Shown here in pieces: positions 34,313 through 44,805 of a stretch of DNA of 64,000 nt. How positions within the stretch are numbered: the first letter of the stretch is position 1; every line of letters begins with the position of its first letter. The notes under the pieces are model-generated. The model was not told the origin of the DNA. It ran no database searches and saw only the letters and a program-made list of their open reading frames with translations. A program made the translations under genes and the position numbers. This DNA comes from Opeltia flavorubescens (Eukaryota; Ascomycota; Lecanoromycetes; Teloschistales; Teloschistaceae): NCBI GenBank assembly GCA_000442125.1, contig KE546967.1, positions 1,922,001 to 1,986,000 of the forward strand. Reading direction: 5' to 3'.

Positions 34313-37300
34313 TCACTCCTCCCTCTCCGTCAACGCGGCTCGCACAAAAATCTCCACCTCCGCATCTCCTCCCTCCCCAGTGTGAATTCTCTCTACCAGA
34401 GTCCTCACCCGTCCCTCCCAACTCTCAATCTCCCCCTCTTCCAGATTTTCAAATCCGGTTTTCTCCTTCATCTCCATCCCCCTCAAGCCCAGTTCAATCT
34501 TCTCCACAAACCCCTCAGTCTTCATAACCTGTACTAGATCTCTCACACCCCCCTGCTGATCACCCCCGGAGAAACTCGTCTCCAATGGTAAAAGACTGGT
34601 TTTCGCTCTTTTAGTCCGGTCCTTTGCATGCCGCATAAGGTATGCGCGAGGATCTTTTGGATTAATCTTCGGTATGGAATTATCCTGCGGACTCTCACCC
34701 ATTGATGTGGAGGGAATGGGTGAAGTATGCAAAGCGTCCCTTGCGCTACGGTAGCGGTTCAAATGTGGCGAACATATTGAAGATTGAGATGCGGAGACCT
34801 TGATGCTTGGTGGAGGGGAGGAAGATATGGACAGAGGGGGATTTTCCGAAGGAAGACGTTGGGCTTGAGACTGAGATTGTTGGCGGAGAAAAGCCCTCCT
34901 AGCGGCCATGGCGTCCGCTTTGCGTTTCTCGTAGTCCATTGTTAGGGCCAAGCCTGGGTGCATTGGTGTTGCTGGCGAAGGAGAATGAGGGGAGGATTGG
35001 GAGGGGCCAATGGGAATGTCTGCTACGTGGGCGTCATCACTTCTACACGGCTTTTTCGGCCGCTGGGAAGATGGCTCAAGGTTGTCGAACCATACACGAG
35101 TGAGGTCACGGACGGGAGGTGTGAATGGCTTGTTGATGTTGTTGCTGATTGCGCGCTGCTGTGGCTTTCGGCGTGGTTTTTGCGATATGTCGGGGATGGC
35201 ACTTAGGGGTGTTCCTTGAGATATAGTGGATGCTGAGACAAAATCTGAGCATGGTGGTCGGAGCGGGCTGGTAGAATCCTGTTCAGCGACGAACAGATCT
35301 TGATCTGCTGCCCCGGGCAGCGGAGGTGCTCTCTGGACCCAAGAGTCGAGTGCTCCGGAAGGAGAAGTTTCTACTTCTTCACTTATTGATCCTTGCGAAC
35401 TCGTGTCTGCTTCACGATGAGCTTTTCCCCAAGCTCTCCTCGGATATGGAAATATATACGGCGAGGATTTTTCGTTCGAGGTAGCATCTTGTGATTTCGC
35501 AGGTGTAAGAAGGATTGGAACAGAGCGTCGTAGAGGCGAAGACTGATCCTGGGCCAAGTCACTGTTGTCTTTAGCTGGAGTCAACAGCTGAGGATTGCAG
35601 GTATGATCGGTAGGGATTTGTTTTGGGCGACGGATTGACGTATTGGTTTTTGCAAGAGTCCATGGGTTCGTGGCATTAATGTCTCTGAGATCGTCTTCAT
35701 CCTCAGGATCTTGACTTTGAGCGGTGAGATCATTTTCAACGAGATCTTCCCCGTCTTCCTCCACGTACATGCTATTGTACCACTTCTGCTTCGTGCCGTG
35801 CTGTACTTCTTGAGATGAGCTTGAATCTTGCTGGGAACCGTCATCTTGATGTGAATGGCCGGGACTATTTGGTCCATTGGGCTTGTGACCATTACGCTGC
35901 CCTTGAATATCAGGCGACGTTTGCTCAGGCAGACCACCACTTGATTCAACTTCCTCTATTTGTTTCGCCGAGACAGAAGCCAGGGGCTCAGTATGTACCG
36001 GTTCCGGTAATGCAGTCTTCGTGATCTCTGGTGCTGCTTTTCTTGCGAGAAGCAAATCAAAGACTCGCGGCTTCGAGGCTCCGTGTCGACTACTCGTCGT
36101 CTGCTTCTCTACGGCGTTCAGCTCTCCATAATGGCTTTTGAAAAAGGTCTCCACCATTCCAATGATACGGGAAGCATTGGAGAACAATACATCGTCTTTC
36201 GCAGGTTCAACGTTCGCGTCATAACTTCCACGAGGGCAGATAATATTCATGCACAAGAAGGGGTCGACAATTTTCTGATGAGCTGAAGTGGTACTGGACG
36301 ACTTCAGATATGACTTGAAGAGCTGGATGACCTGCTTGAGGGTACCTCTAGTACAAGAGACTGGTCTCGAATCAACTGAGATAAAGTGGCCGACATTGCA
36401 GATCACGGAAAGGTCTGCTGAAAACGATCAACTTGAATATCTTGCTTACTTGACCAACATACCACTGTCTGACTTGGGGATCAGAGTCTCTACTCCGAAG
36501 GTGCGGTCCGGCTCCACGGATTGCTCAGTCTCCTTGGATGCACTGGTTCCAACGCCCGAGCTCCGCTCATCTGGACTCCACACGACCCATTGACATTGGT
36601 CTGATACTTTCTTGCCAAGGATCTTTGTAGCTGCATCAGAGACACTGGCGTCCGACTTTGGTGCATAAGTCCAATTGCCCTTGTCGTTCTTAGCCTTCAG
36701 TACCTTCAGTATCAGTCTTACAGCTGGCCTGGCAAATGCATATGCTTGTAGTGTTTGCTTGAGCTTGGCTAGTTGCTTCGTCGAGTCTTTCAAGGCAGTC
36801 TGTCGGCGTACAGGGAAGGTTCGTAGGAAGTCTGTGACGCGAATGGTGGTCCCCACAGCTTGAGATACTCGGCCCTCACTGCATTGATCTCATTAGCCAT
36901 GTCCAGCTATAGGTTTCGAGGCCCTGTACTTTTCAACCTCGCCATTGCGGCTCACCTTCAAGCTAACCGCTGTAGCTTCCCCAATGATGCGAGTCGTGAC
37001 TACAAAGCTCCCACTCATCTCCACAGCACTAGCCAATGCTTCGCCGCGGAACCCAAGGGAAGCTCCCCCAATGTTTGCTAGCTCATTGAGATCTTTGATC
37101 TTGCTGGTGCAATGCCTTCTACCCACCAGGGCGCGGTCGTTTGGTGCAATACCGTGACCATTATCTTTGACTTGAATGACATCAAGCACATTAGCTGATA
37201 ATTCAATGGTGATGGAGGTAGCTTGAGCGTCAAGAGCGTTGTCGATTAACTCTTTGACCAATGACGTGGAGTCGGTCAAGACTTGCGCGNAGCCAATTGC

Positions 37301-37336
37301 ATGGACCGCTTGAGGCGGCAGAGCGACGATGGACAT
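34313..37336 (-). CDS. MutL-family DNA mismatch repair protein (Mlh2/PMS1-like)
   Basis: Exons 37336-36930, 36878-36463 and 36417-34313, with 51- and 45-nt introns, join to 975 residues. The second intron has two acceptors three bases apart (CAGCAG), so one residue is ambiguous. The GHKL ATPase is clear: VKELIDNALDA with catalytic E29 and N33, VKDNGHGIAP (about 57-66) and SLGFRGEALAS (about 91-101). It is followed by VGTTIRVTDFLRTFPVRRQ and the transducer domain with FISVDSRPVS and RGTLKQV. The last 600 residues are a long, disordered, Ser/Pro-rich linker, and the DQHA-type endonuclease motif of Pms1/Mlh3 is not visible. That favours the Mlh2 (human PMS1) group, a Mlh1 partner in recombination and repair. 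The N at 37290 falls in codon 16. Confidence 0.88.
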
Positions 37337-37532
37337 GCTGTACCATGGTGATGCTATTGTATTGTGGCCAGTTGTAATCCTACATCTTGCCGGCAGGGAG
37401 TATTGGAAGCAGGCAAAGGATGCCAAACACTCGTAAGCGGAGGCAAGGGAGGCTTTCGCAAAGCTCCCAGGGCTTGGCGCTAAGTAAAATAAAGAGGTAT
37501 ATATATCACAATTTGTGACAGATCTCCATCTC

Positions 37533-37606
37533 GGGGATATGGTTTAGTTGGTATAACGCCTCTTTAGCATCCCAGCATAGAGGAAGTCTAGGGTTCGATT
37601 GTGAGA
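37533..37606 (+). pseudogene. tRNA-Ala(AGC)-like relic with a short intron-like insert
   Basis: The text GGGGATATGGTTTAGTTGGT, the arm CCTCT-TTAGCAT...AGAGG and the T-loop GGTTCGATT give a recognisable D-arm, anticodon arm with AGC, and T-loop. The anticodon arm carries eight extra bases (CCCAGCAT) where fungal tRNA introns sit. The T-stem 3' half and the acceptor 3' strand do not pair, so the molecule looks decayed at its 3' end. It lies alone between the MutL gene and the repeat-rich block. Confidence 0.45.
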
Positions 37607-37899
37607 AGTCGTTGTATCGATATATCGAATTACTCTGCTGACAGTAGAATAGCCCTATATCTCCACGAGAAAGTCATTTTTTGCTTTTTTTGATTGAGTT
37701 TTGGGACTTTTTGGTCAATTCTTATCACCATTGTGGCCAAGCAGAGAAGGCGCTAATGGCGGAGGTCAAAGCTTGGCGTTGACCGGTGGACTTATTGCCA
37801 TTCATCCACTTCCAAACAACTATTGCATGTTAAATCTGTATCATTTGCAGCGTTCCGACTATGATTTCGACACTGACTTTTTCTCTCTGCGATTGAGTT

Positions 37900-38360
37900 A
37901 ACCGCATGAAACAATGCATCGAGGGTGTCTACAGGGAGACAGCACTGTTGAAAGGACACTGAGAAGTCCATTGGGGACACTGTTCACCAGGGTCGTAGGG
38001 TCACAAAGCTTAGCATTTCTACAGATACTGTTTAAGAATGATTGTACAAAGACACTGGTATAAAGTATCTGAAAAAGGACATTGCAGGTAAGAATCAACT
38101 TATGCCTAGACTTGCGCCACTGTGTTAAGCTATGCTTTGTGGCCACGCAAAGGGCAGCGGCCCTCAGAAGACCATTGTCCAATCTGACCGACCTTCTAAG
38201 CGTTCTTTCCTCCTTTTATCGATGTCGACAAATGACCGAAGCCGACCTCGCCCCAGTGATTGCCCACCCCCATACCCCCCAAAAAGTTTTCTATTGGTGA
38301 GGCGTTCGGTCGGGATAGTGCCCTCATCAGGAAGATGTTGGAGATATAACTATGCATAAT
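37900..38360 (+). repeat. Decayed duplicate block of the unknown family region, copy A
   Basis: The block contains scattered GGACACTG/GACACTG motifs (37938-38090) followed by CAGGTAAG and, after about 45 bp, a stretch with TTAAGCTATGCT and GGCAGCGGCCCTCAGAA. The stretch 38081-38192 matches 39376-39493 closely by eye. An open frame at 38132-38359 (+) covers part of it. Whether either copy was ever coding is unclear. Confidence 0.5.
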
Positions 38361-38390
38361 ATCCCTGTCGTCTTCGAGAAGCCTCGGTTG

Positions 38391-38642
38391 TCATTCGCCA
38401 GTCTGTGGCTGTGGCTGTGTCCCTTCATTCAGTATTTCTTTGATATCAAGAACTTTGGATTGAAGATAGGTCACCATATCTGCTGTCGGCTTGGGACCAT
38501 CGTGGAGGGTTACCCTGCCTTTGATCCGTGGGTACTTGCTCAGAAGCTGTATCGCTTCTTGTCGCTCAGTCCGAAGTTCGTTGTACCTTGCCTTGATGTC
38601 CTTTGCTTCCTCAGAATTCCCAGTATTATGGGCTTTTTGCAC
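38391..38642 (-). pseudogene. Unknown family, 5'-truncated copy
   Basis: The frame reads KDIKARYNELRTERQEAIQL, LLSKYPRIKGRVTLHDGPKP and TADMVTYLQSKVLDIKEIL, ending QPQPQTGE. This aligns without gaps to the last 80 residues of the intact copy at 21563-22338 (RFNEIRTRRDEAIKLLEMYP onward). No acceptable N-terminal half precedes it on the minus strand, so the copy seems truncated. It lies opposite in orientation to the 20-22 kb copies. Confidence 0.6.
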
Positions 38643-38999
38643 TTGCTTTTGGCTACGATATTATCATTTTTTTCAACTATAGGTATAGCAGACGTCTTTC
38701 TACGCCTTGGAGGACATTTTTCTTCGAACTTGTGAAATCGTTACGTCGAGTTCCCTGGAAGGGACTGCCCCAAGCGGGGCATTCGATACTATTGGTCAGT
38801 CGCGTACATATCATCTGCTGAAGGCGCCGTGGTCCCTATGATTGTTATATGATTTCAAATTTCATTGGCAGTTCAATTGGATACATATATCGTACGAATA
38901 CAACGCATTAGGCCAGTACGCGGCTGGTGGCTTTCGCTGACCCAAAGGTAGTGTAGCAACCGAGTCTTGGCATCCCTATTTGATCCTTCATTCATACTA

Positions 39000-39600
39000 A
39001 AGCTGTCGGCAAGTGCTCAGGATGGTGACACTGAAAATTGATCTTACCGGTCCGGTCACTAGAATTGGTTTGCTATGCTCAGCTTTCCTACTGGGACAGC
39101 GCACCTTCCGAGGGCCGCAGAGCATCTCTGCAGGGACGCTATTCACTGAGATCTGCAAAGGGACACTGCTGAAAACGACAATACTCGAAGGGACACTACT
39201 CAAAAGGATATTGCCAGAAAGAATGTCACTAGAGAAGATATTGCTAGAGAGGCTACTGCTACACAAGCTACTGCTACACAAGCTACTGCTACAAAAGATA
39301 CTGCTGGAAAAGATGCTGTTGAAAAGGCCACTGCTAAGAAGGACACTGATTAGCGGCCAATGCACACAAAGATCAGCAAAGAGACACTGCCGGTAAGCAT
39401 TGGATTATATCTAAACCCGTGCCACTGTCTTAAGCTATGCTGTTCGGCCACTCGAATGGCAGCGGCCCTCAGAAAGCCAATGTCCAATCTAACTGATTTC
39501 CTGGCACTCTTTTCCCTTTGTTTCATTAATGATCAATGGCCCTTCTGCCTACTGATTGTCCCTCCCTATTAACCCTAGTGTCCTTTTCCATTGGCCCAAC
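39000..39600 (+). repeat. Duplicate block of the unknown family region, copy B, with an internal coding-like minisatellite
   Basis: This is the better-preserved partner of the block at 37900-38360. At 39161-39350 the + strand reads as a Lys/Asp/Thr/Ala-rich repeat of five- to six-residue units (RDTTQKDIARKN, then ATATQ three times, then KDTAGKDAVEKATAKKDTD). Three copies of the 15-mer GCTACTGCTACACAA lie at 39252-39296, the third with one change. The stretch 39376-39493, with CGGTAAG and GGCAGCGGCCCTCAGAA, matches 38081-38192. Confidence 0.55.
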
Positions 39601-39662
39601 ACGGGCTCCTAATGTTCCTTCCCTTCAATCTGAATCCTGTACCTGTGGCCGGCGGCTCAAGG

Positions 39663-40451
39663 TTACCAGTTCTTTGGGGTCAATGACTTTCGGATTTCAA
39701 ACAGACGCCCAAATGCATCTTGTCGATCTGCTCGGATAGTGTCGTATCTGGCTTTAAAAGCCTTTCTCTCTGCACGACTACCTTTCAGTCCTCGGAGGGC
39801 GTGATGGCGGGCCTTTGCTTGTTGTGCCAGTGCCATCACAGATGCATCCAAGCGCTCCAGTGACTCTTCGAAGTCTTGGTGCCAAATGCCAAATGTATTG
39901 TCCTCCGCTTCTTCTTCGTCATTGTCTTCTTCGCCAGCTTCTTCGTCATCCTCCTCGTGACCATTGGCTTCTTCTAGAGTGTTCCTCACATTGTCAATCG
40001 CGTCCTGTATTTTGGTGAGTGCATTGGTCCAGGCTCTAGAGGTTCTTGGTCGCTTGATGAGCTGAGGCCAATCGGAGCTTCCCTTTGCCTTTCGCTTTTG
40101 GCCACTACTGATGTCTTCGAATCACCTTCAGCCTCAGATTGGCTGTCGGGCAGCGGCCCTAAGATCCCATCATCTTCCTCAATCTTGAAGGTGTCTACAC
40201 CTACCAGAGTGTCAGTGTCCGTTTTGAATTGGACTTTTGATTGGCCTTACCCTTGTCAGTCTCCATATTGAGCTTCGAGCCACTGCTAGTGTCCTTTGAG
40301 TCACTCTCAGACTTGGATTGGCTGTCGGGCAGCGGCCCCAGAATTCCATCATCGTCCTCGACCTTGAATGTGGCCTCACCTACCGGAGTGTTAGTGTCAG
40401 TGTCCATTCTGGATTGGACTTTCGATTGGCCTTACTCTTGTTAGTCGCCAT
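39663..40451 (-). pseudogene. Unknown family, copy with a duplicated internal exon and one frameshift
   Basis: Exon 1 (40451-40436, MATNK), exon 2 (40379-40251) and exon 3 (40200-39663) are joined by introns of 56 and 50 nt. Exon 2 encodes FKVEDDDGILGPLPDSQSKS; exon 3 starts with FKIEEDDGILGPLPDSQSEA. Exon 2 and its flanking intron are therefore a tandem duplicate of the start of exon 3, with a period of 185 bp. A one-base loss soon after PDSQSEAEGDSK shifts the frame; the remaining frame runs to the end with an Asp/Glu run and the core LERLDASVMALAQQAKARHH, then FKARYDTIRADRQDAFGRL. It ends TPKNW, earlier than the intact copy at 21563. The frameshift could be a sequencing error. Confidence 0.55.
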
Positions 40452-40584
40452 ATTGACCCCTGGTGTCACCGGCGGTGAGCTCATCGAATATGGTACGGAA
40501 GATTAACCATAAACTTTGTGAATACCAAGCTAGCTGAATGACTTGCCCAATGATGATATGTATGAAGGATAAAAGAAAAGAAAA

Positions 40585-40655
40585 GCAAAGGAAAGAAAAG
40601 ATGAAGATGAAGCAAGTGATAATTTGACGAATCAGGTTTAGCTCGACGGGATCGG
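40585..40655 (-). promoter_or_regulatory. Conserved promoter block of the unknown family, minus-strand copy
   Basis: On the minus strand the text is CCGTCGAGCTAAACCTGATT, then CGTCAAATTATCACTTGCTT and a TTC/CTT tract, 135-200 bp before the ATG at 40451. It matches the block at 20287-20345 almost word for word and the block at 21385-21450 more loosely. Confidence 0.55.
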
Positions 40656-40909
40656 AATAGGCACGGTGAGTGCATTAGATATACCCTTATACACCCCAAT
40701 AATGCAACTTTCCATCCCTCGCAATGCAACCCAAAGAGAAAACACATACTAGAACCTCACAAATCCAACCAGAAAAACCATGCTTTTCCCTCAACCAACC
40801 TTGCAATGCTGCCAATTCCCAACCCTTAAGATATAAACCATGCATACTTCCCGAAAGATGCCACCACCAATACACAATGCTATATCCATACCTTCCATCC
40901 CCCATCCCC

Positions 40910-43193
40910 CTAAAAGATTCCAAATCGCTTATGCCTCCCCTTCTCCTCTTCCTCTCCACCGCCCACCTTACCTCTCATGGCCCCCCTTTCCGATGTTGGT
41001 GTTGCCCGCTGCTGCTTGGTGGTCGCTGGCATAGAACCTCCAGACGCTGCAGCGCGTATGGCAGCAATACGATGTTTCGCCCGTTCATCACCCTGATCCG
41101 CCGCGCGCACGTACCAGACATTCGCCTCCAGAGGATCGCGCCTGCAACCGATGCCCATTTCCGTGAAGTAACCGACTGCGTACTCGGCTTTTGGGAGACC
41201 TGTTCAGTAGGGTTATCAGTCAAGTGAATTCAGAAACCGCCGATAGATAGATGGAGAAAGAACTATACTGCATACCAGTCTCAGCAGCCTTCTTAGCCCA
41301 CTCATAAGCCTCATTCTCATCCTTCTCCAACACCGGCATCGCACCAACCATATACCAAGCACAAAGTGCCATCATCGCCAACGGATGCCCCTTCTGCGCC
41401 GCGCCGGTGTAGAAATGTACGCTCAGCGCTGGATCTTTCGGGCAGCTCAGTTTCCCATGTTCGTAAGCGTCGCCAAGTCGGTAATTCGCCTCCATGTGGC
41501 CTAGATCGGCAGACTGCGTGAACAATTGCGCAGCGTAGGATTCGTCGAGGAAGACATCGTCACCGTAGCCGGTTTCGTGGAGAAGGCCGAGTTCGTAGGG
41601 TGCGTTATTGTATTGGAAGTCGGCGGATTCGGCAGCCCGCTTGAGCCATTTAATGCCTTCTTTGTATCGGATACCGAGACCTAGATCGCCGACCAGGCAT
41701 GCTCGTCCGAGTCTCGATGCAGCACCGGGATGGTTTTTGCTCGCCGCCTGTCGGAAGAATTGGGCCGCTTTTGGTGGATCTTTCCTTGTGCCCCAGGCAA
41801 ACTCGTAGCAAAGTGCTGCTCGATAGCCCGCCTCGGCATGTCCGTGCTTGCTTGCTGCGATGAAGAGCGGGAAAGCTCGATCGTAGTCTTCTTTTCCCTT
41901 GCTGAATAATCCGGATGCGTAGCCATCAGCTAGGTAGTATTGAGCGAATGGATAACTACGATCGGAGAGTTTTTGCAGGATGTGCCTGGCTTCTCGAAGC
42001 AACTCTGTTCTTGATTCGATGAACGTGGGGCCTTCCGACCCATCAAGAGCATTATCACTACCATTTGAAGATTCTTGAGCGGTTTGGATCATGAATATAG
42101 CAAATTCATACTGTATAGTTGGGTCGTTGGTCTTCTTGACATTGGCTCGGTACATATCCAGCGTTTTCTTGGTGCTAAGTAATGAGGCATTATTGCCCAC
42201 CACTTTCTGAAGATGCACGTTATCAATGTTTGTTGCTGCAGGTGGAGGTTGGGGGTATGGGACGTTGATGAGGTCTATGTATGAGATGGGGCGACTGTCT
42301 GCTGAGCTAGCTGGGGAGAGACGGCTGAGGTGATTGGGCGACCTTTGAGGAGAACGATTCCTGGAAGCCAGGTCAGAAGTGGAGGAGTATGCAGAGATTG
42401 GTCTCGGCAAAGTGGTACGATCGGATGGGGCTAGATGCGTGCTGGATCTGTTGTCCACTGACAAGAGCTGAGAAGGTTCAGACGATCTAGACCGAAACTG
42501 AGGGCGCTGCGATGGACCATCCTTGAGCCTCATTCCTGTACTTTCATCGAATTGGTCGTGGTGGTGTTGGAACGGATGGTTGAGCTCAGCAAACGACACG
42601 TGTTCCACATAGCTGCCACCGGATGTTCCTCTGGACTGAGGCACTTTTCTCCCGTCTGAAGACCCGCTCACATTTCGGTCGCTTGCATTCGATAACACCG
42701 CGCTCTGTGGCTCCTGCAAAGTGCCAGGTAGCTCAACATCGGGCCTCTGTCGGTACGGTATGGTTTGGGTTACAGGCAAGGATGGCGGTGATGCCGCTGA
42801 TTGTTCCGCCGAGTATGGAGGTGGGTCTGACAGTGTTTGCGAGTCTCCTTGAATATCTGATTCTGTGGGAGGCTGTCTCAAGTGTAAATCATCCCCGGCC
42901 TCAAACGAAGCGGCGCGGGAAGCTGGACGAGCTTGGCTTTGAGGTCGATGAGCAGCGCGATCTGCAAAGAGCGGAGGTATCGGCGGTAGCGGGTGGCTTG
43001 TGTCTATCAAAGGGGGTGTTCTGGAAATGTCATGGGATGATAATGTGCTGGGAAAAGAGGTGTAAGATGAATCGTTTCTATATGCCTGATCTCGCAAGAT
43101 ACTCGTTGTCGATCCAGTTGATGGTATCGTTGATCTGATCGATGGTGTTTTCGAGTCCTCGCTCATGATTTTGAGATATTGACCCTGGATCAT
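40910..43193 (-). CDS. Sel1-repeat chitin synthase activator (Skt5/Chs4-type)
   Basis: Exons 43193-41276 and 41199-40910 with a 76-nt intron give 735 residues; an internal ATG ten codons in (MSEDSKTPSIRS) is a good alternative start. Residues 1 to about 330 are disordered, Ser/Pro-rich. Then come YIDLINVPYPQPPPA and the helical start NNASLLSTKKTLDMYRANVK, followed by Sel1-like repeats (YPFAQYYLADGYASGLFS, HAEAGYRAALCYEFAWG, HPGAASRLGRACLVGDLG, HMEANYRLGDAYEHGKLS, HPLAMMALCAWYMVGA, KAEYAVGYFTEMGIGC). In yeast Skt5/Chs4 binds and activates the chitin synthase Chs3 at the plasma membrane. The C-terminus ends KRFGIF and lacks the CaaX prenylation box of yeast Skt5. Its divergent neighbour is a class IV chitin synthase, the Chs3 homologue. 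Confidence 0.9.
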
Positions 43194-44805
43194 ACACTGA
43201 ATGATTCAAGGATTTCCCAAACGTGATGCTCTTCCTCGTGCTCGGCAGAAAATCCGGATCTATTCTAGCTCTTCTCTTTATATTTCATCCGTCAAGCCGG
43301 TTCGCAGCCTTAGCTTTCTCCACGAGAGTTGAGTATAGCGAAATACGGATTTTGAGATGAAAAGAGTAGGGTGGATTGTTGATTGGTCTTTGCGGATATG
43401 CGATACGCGGTAGTGGTCAGAGTAGTTACGAGCGCTGAAGGAGTAGGAAACGTAAGCCTAGGTGATAAACTGAAGAATCCTTAGGTCTTTTTTTGGGACG
43501 TAAGCGGTTTCGCCGTCGCCGGCAAGGCAGCGGAGGGCTCGGTACTGTGATGATCCGAAGCAGTTTCCAGGTCTTTTTCCAACGGTTTGTGGGGTGGACC
43601 GGAAAGTTTTGAAAGTGAGAGAGTGGAAATAGAGGTATCAAGGTGCATAGGAACGATTTGGAGGCATAAGAGATATCTAGGTGGTAATAATGTGTTGATG
43701 TGCATCATGGCCATGGTGGCCGCAAGCTGCAAGCCAAGCCCACAAACTAAAGGATCGTGGTGCCACTCGGAGCGAACTAGCGGTTCCTGGCGATCTCGAC
43801 AATTCGACATCTTGACATGAACAATTTCTATCGCTTATTCGGACCATGTGAGTAGAACGACAAGAATTTTGGGCTTTCATTACGTACATGACCTAAGTGT
43901 ACCGTCTGGCTTCTATCAACCTTGGTTGACTCCCATGTGCAGACTGCCACAGCGCCACTGTTTACGTATCGGTTTCCCCTCATGCTTGAGCAAGAATTCC
44001 GATGGCTCTATGCTTCCTTACCTCATGTCACGTTGATGAACCCGTTACCGTTGAAATGAGTCTCTAACCTTTCGTAACGACTATTCATGTCTGGAGCACC
44101 TTCCAGCCAAATGGCATTCAGGCTTTCCGTCCGGAGCTTGATCTGTAGAAAAGCGTATTGCCATGGAAACCCGATCGAGGAAGCCAAGCCGAAGCCCCAC
44201 CTAAAGCTAAGCCTAATAAAGGTGCATCTGGCCTCGTATAGCGGGCGTGGGTGGTCATGCAAGCCTAAAATAGACTCTGCTTTGCTTCGTGGCCCCCCTG
44301 TCTTTCCGGTCGGATTTTGATGCATTGTGCTTCAACACCATTTGTTTGGTCTTGAAATCTCAAACTTGCATCTTTTCGTGAACATCTCATAGCAGTCGAG
44401 CCAGTCAAGGCCATTTCACTCGCTTATCATCACTCGCTCCCTTACCCTGTAATATCGCAACTGACCTTCGCAAAAGCCTTTCGAGCCGAAACCACCTAAT
44501 CGTTCATTGTTTACTTCCCTACTACTCGAATATCACTGGGGTTCATTCATCTGTGAGCTCTCTCGCCCTCGGGCCACCTCGAATGCGCTACGAGGGACTA
44601 CGAGTTATGGAGTAGACCTAAAAAATATCTGTCCCTGTCGAGTTTTCCGGATCGGTGGCGGCCAAGCTCTCGACGAATCCTGGGTGCCGGCAAACCTCAT
44701 CTCATATAACTTCTTACTTCTATGTAAATATTATCTGATCTATCGTATGTCGATGTCTCAGCCCAGCCACTGGAATGTAACTAATGTTCCGTCTGTGCTA
44801 GGAAA
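43194..44805. promoter_or_regulatory. Shared upstream region of the chitin synthase activator and class IV chitin synthase, with a 5'UTR intron
   Basis: The two genes start at its ends and run apart, so it can act as a two-way promoter. A good intron (44745-44801, GTATGT donor, TAACTAATG branch, GCTAG acceptor) ends four bases before the chitin synthase ATG and is probably a 5'UTR intron. The frame 43481-43810 (-) of 109 codons and smaller ones have no recognisable features. T/C-rich stretches near 44390-44460 could be promoter tracts of the synthase. Confidence 0.5.

Noticed and set aside
38132-38359. Open frame GHAKGSGPQKTIVQSDRPSK as a gene
   Set aside because: The matching segment at 39420-39540 is stopped quickly, so the frame is not conserved between the two copies.
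43481-43810. 109-codon frame in the chitin synthase divergent promoter
   Set aside because: No recognisable family or splice context, and it overlaps other chance frames.
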